Source of the DNA: Actinomycetota bacterium
Lineage (GTDB): Bacteria > Actinomycetota > Thermoleophilia > Gaiellales > Gaiellaceae
Assembly: GCA_005883235.1 (NCBI GenBank)
Contig: VAYE01000075.1
Span: forward strand, 1 to 6,262
Length of the DNA stretch: 6,262 nucleotides
Direction of reading: 5' to 3'
Shown: piece by piece, positions 4,960 through 6,262 of the stretch
Position numbering within the stretch: position 1 is the stretch's first letter
Layout: each line of letters starts with the position of its first letter
The notes under the pieces: generated by a model
Database searches by the model: none
Seen by the model: only the letters and a program-made list of their open reading frames with translations
Told to the model about the DNA's origin: nothing
Made by a program: the position numbers and the translations under genes

Positions 4960-5991
4960 ATGCACTGGCGACTCGGGATGCTCCTCGCGGTCGCCTGCGG
5001 GGCGGGGATCCTCGGGCTGAGCGGCTTTCGCTCGCACGAGCCGTCGCGGCCCGACCCGCCGCCGCCGCGGCCGCCTGACGCGCACTACCGAGTCCTGCCC
5101 GCGACGCGCGCGACCCGTCCCCCGCAGCTCGTCGTCGTCTCGTTCGACGGCTCGGGCGGCGCGCGGCTCTGGGGCTACTGGCGATCCGTGGCCCGTCGTG
5201 CGCACGCCGACTTCACCTTCTTCGTCAGCGGCGCCTACCTGCTCGACTGGGCCCAGCGGATGCGATACCACCCGCCGCGCCACGGCCAGGGAAGGTCCGA
5301 CATCGGCTTCGGGCAGCCCGGCGGGGAGCTCGACCCGCGCGGCACGCTGCGGCAGATCGCAGCCGCCTACCGCGAGGGTCACGAGATCGGCACGCACTAC
5401 GTCGGGCACTTCTGCGCGCCGTTCGCCGGCAGCGTGGGGGACTGGAGCGCCGCCGACTGGAACAGCGAGCTCGACCAGTTCGACCGCTTCCTCTTCCACG
5501 CGAGCGTGCGGCTTCCGTTCGGCCCGGACGAGGTCGTCGGGGGCCGGACGCCGTGCCTACAGGGCGACCTTCCGGTCCTCTATCGCGTGCTCGCGAGACG
5601 CGGCTTCCGGTACGACGCGAGCCAGTCCGCGCCGCTCGGAACCTGGCCCAGCCGCGAGCTCGGGATCTGGGTCGTCCCGCTGCTCGAGATCCCGCTCGCC
5701 GGTCATACGTTCAACGCGATCTCCATGGACTACAACTTCTTCGCGAACCAGGTGGGCGAGCCGTCCTCGCGGATCGAGGACGAGACTTACCGGAGCCTGT
5801 GGGGCGCGTTCCAGACGACCTACCGGGGGAACCGCGCCCCGCTCTCGTTTGCGAACCACTTCGAGACCTGGCAGCACTGGGCCTACGACCACGCCCTCGC
5901 GCGCTTCGTGCTCCGCGCGTGCCGTCTGCCGCAGGTGCGCTGCGTCAGCTACCGGGAGCTCGTCGACTGGCTCGACGTATACCGGCGCTGA
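4960..5991 (+). CDS. NodB-like polysaccharide deacetylase family protein, membrane-anchored or secreted
   Basis: A 343-residue exported protein. Residues 4-23 form a hydrophobic segment after a short basic start (signal peptide or anchor; the VAC at 11-13 is a poor lipobox), then a Pro-rich linker (27-40). The rest resembles the carbohydrate esterase 4 fold, which removes acetyl groups from cell-wall or other glycans. Motif 1 is VVSFDGSGG (Asp63 kept, the usual second metal-binding Asp is Gly64). Motif 2 is GTHYVGH (His146 and His150, the H-x-x-x-H metal pair), and motif 3 is GGRTPC (Arg196, with Cys replacing the usual Tyr) followed by LARRGFRYDAS. Conserved-looking SMDYNFF and ANHFETW lie near the C-terminus. 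Activity is therefore doubtful or the chemistry differs. Start ATG at 4960 has only a weak ribosome site. It follows sulfite oxidase by 48 bp, but a functional link is not evident. Confidence 0.82.
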   Translation: MHWRLGMLLAVACGAGILGLSGFRSHEPSRPDPPPPRPPDAHYRVLPATRATRPPQLVVVSFDGSGGARLWGYWRSVARRAHADFTFFVSGAYLLDWAQRMRYHPPRHGQGRSDIGFGQPGGELDPRGTLRQIAAAYREGHEIGTHYVGHFCAPFAGSVGDWSAADWNSELDQFDRFLFHASVRLPFGPDEVVGGRTPCLQGDLPVLYRVLARRGFRYDASQSAPLGTWPSRELGIWVVPLLEIPLAGHTFNAISMDYNFFANQVGEPSSRIEDETYRSLWGAFQTTYRGNRAPLSFANHFETWQHWAYDHALARFVLRACRLPQVRCVSYRELVDWLDVYRR

Positions 5992-6000
5992 ACCGGGGCC
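5973..6000 (+). repeat. Right copy of the imperfect repeat at the deacetylase stop
   Basis: CGACGTA (5973-5979), CGCTGAACCGG (5986-5996) and GGCC match the left copy at 4919-4945. This copy codes for the last residues (DVYRR) and holds the stop TGA at 5989-5991. Confidence 0.35.
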
Positions 6001-6067
6001 ATACCGCGCTATCCCATCGTCCGGTTCGTGCAGCGGCTGTGCTTGGTCACCGGCTCCGCGCTCACCG

Positions 6068-6120
6068 CTCGCGGCGAGGCGGCGAGAGCGACGGGGGCCG
6101 CTCGCCGCCTCCGTCGCGAG
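6068..6120 (+). terminator. Long imperfect hairpin, probable terminator or regulatory RNA structure
   Basis: GAGGCGGCGAG (6076-6086) pairs perfectly with CTCGCCGCCTC (6101-6111). After one bulged C (6112) pairing continues, 6068-6075 with 6113-6120, including one G-T wobble. That makes about 19 pairs around a 14-base loop, the strongest structure in the window. It sits 77 bases after the deacetylase stop and 70 before the kinase start. No T-tract follows on either strand, so it is either a U-less terminator or a leader structure. Confidence 0.55.
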
Positions 6121-6176
6121 AGAGTCGTCGTCAACGCGAAGCGGTAGGCGGACTCGCATGGCTCCCCCGCGCGCGT

Positions 6177-6182
6177 TACAAC
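6177..6182 (+). promoter_or_regulatory. Possible -10 box of the kinase gene, leaderless start
   Basis: TACAAC matches four of six bases of TATAAT and ends eight bases before ATG 6191, the distance expected for transcription to begin at or next to the ATG. No Shine-Dalgarno precedes the ATG and no clear -35 is seen. Confidence 0.3.
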
Positions 6183-6190
6183 TCGTATCG

Positions 6191-6262
6191 ATGACGCTCG
6201 ACCGTCGCATCGGCACCGAGCTCGCGGGCTATCGCATCGTCGAGCCGCTCGGACGCGGCGGG
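6191..6262 (+). CDS. Ser/Thr protein kinase N-terminus, cut by window end
   Basis: Twenty-four codons, open to the window edge, read MTLDRRIGTELAGY then RIVEPLGRGG. This is the standard start of a bacterial eukaryotic-type (Pkn/PASTA-type) Ser/Thr kinase: the GTELAGYRI beta strand followed by the glycine-rich ATP loop LGRGG, which normally continues as MGVVY with the catalytic Lys about 20 residues on. Such kinases phosphorylate Ser/Thr on cytoplasmic proteins and usually have a C-terminal transmembrane and sensor part. An in-frame ATG at 6158 would add 11 residues (MAPPRALQLVS), but 6191 fits the usual distance to the loop and a possible leaderless promoter. Only the first part of the kinase fold is visible, so the subfamily cannot be given. 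Confidence 0.8.
   Translation, partial: MTLDRRIGTELAGYRIVEPLGRGG

Larger units (their letters stand above)
5992..6190. other. Intergenic gap between deacetylase and kinase genes
   Basis: About 200 bases with no credible reading frame. It holds a 7-bp inverted repeat GAACCGG / CCGGTTC (5990-5996 and 6021-6027) at the deacetylase stop, the large hairpin at 6068-6120 and a possible kinase promoter just before 6191. No tRNA-like structure was seen. Confidence 0.6.

Noticed and set aside
4990..5000. Possible lipoprotein signal in the deacetylase (LAVAC)
   Set aside because: Position -3 is Ala rather than Leu and the hydrophobic stretch continues past the Cys, so a signal peptide or membrane anchor fits better.
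4399..5499. 366-residue minus-strand frame spanning the sulfite oxidase and deacetylase genes
   Set aside because: Covers parts of two well-supported plus-strand genes, Arg/Ala-rich, with no motif; an artefact of few stop codons in GC-rich DNA.
5992..6190. tRNA or small RNA gene in the largest gap
   Set aside because: The hairpin at 6068-6120 is one long stem; no cloverleaf, anticodon arm or T-loop sequence was found.
5557..6216. Minus-strand frame covering the deacetylase 3' end and the intergenic gap
   Set aside because: Crosses the hairpin and the kinase start, is Arg/Glu/Ala-rich, and lacks a ribosome site or domain motif.
1..6262. CRISPR array, insertion sequence or attachment site
   Set aside because: No regularly spaced repeats, transposase motifs or tRNA-end duplications are visible on either strand.

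Overview
The window is very GC-rich, densely coding chromosomal DNA with GTG and TTG starts, few Shine-Dalgarno sites, a eukaryotic-type Ser/Thr kinase, an HxlR regulator and actinobacterial-style enzymes. This suggests a soil or environmental Actinomycetota. A Thermoleophilia-like lineage (Gaiellales/Solirubrobacterales) is my best guess from the style of the proteins, but this is inference only. I see no mobile element, CRISPR array, tRNA or rRNA.

Layout. (1) 1-1005 (+): 3' part of a secreted subtilisin-family (S8) protease with a proline-rich linker and a C-terminal extension. (2) 1002-2237 (-): an ATP-grasp ligase-like protein of unknown substrate, convergent with the protease and sharing a CTAG in which both stop codons lie. 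(3) 2353-3114 (-): a two-domain VOC (glyoxalase-like) protein. (4) 3115-3196: a compact divergent promoter region. (5) 3197-3856 (+): an HxlR-family winged-helix regulator with a C-terminal SCP2-like domain. (6) 3853-4911 (+): a cytoplasmic-type sulfite-oxidase-family molybdoenzyme, whose only sensible start is a CTG overlapping the regulator's stop (CTGA). (7) 4960-5991 (+): a membrane-anchored or secreted NodB-like polysaccharide deacetylase with altered catalytic motifs. (8) 5992-6190: a gap with a strong imperfect hairpin. (9) 6191-end (+): the first 24 codons of a Ser/Thr protein kinase, ending in its glycine-rich loop.

How the genes may work together. The most coherent unit is the regulator with its coupled sulfite oxidase and the divergent VOC protein. 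HxlR proteins often sense aldehydes, quinones or other electrophiles, often through an N-terminal cysteine, and this one has a cysteine at the right place. A module answering reactive carbonyl or sulfite stress is plausible but unproven. The protease, ATP-grasp protein, deacetylase and kinase look like independent neighbours. Nothing here is clearly a new defence or mobile system. The best leads are the CTG-coupled start, the divergent control region, the degenerate deacetylase and the large hairpin before the kinase.
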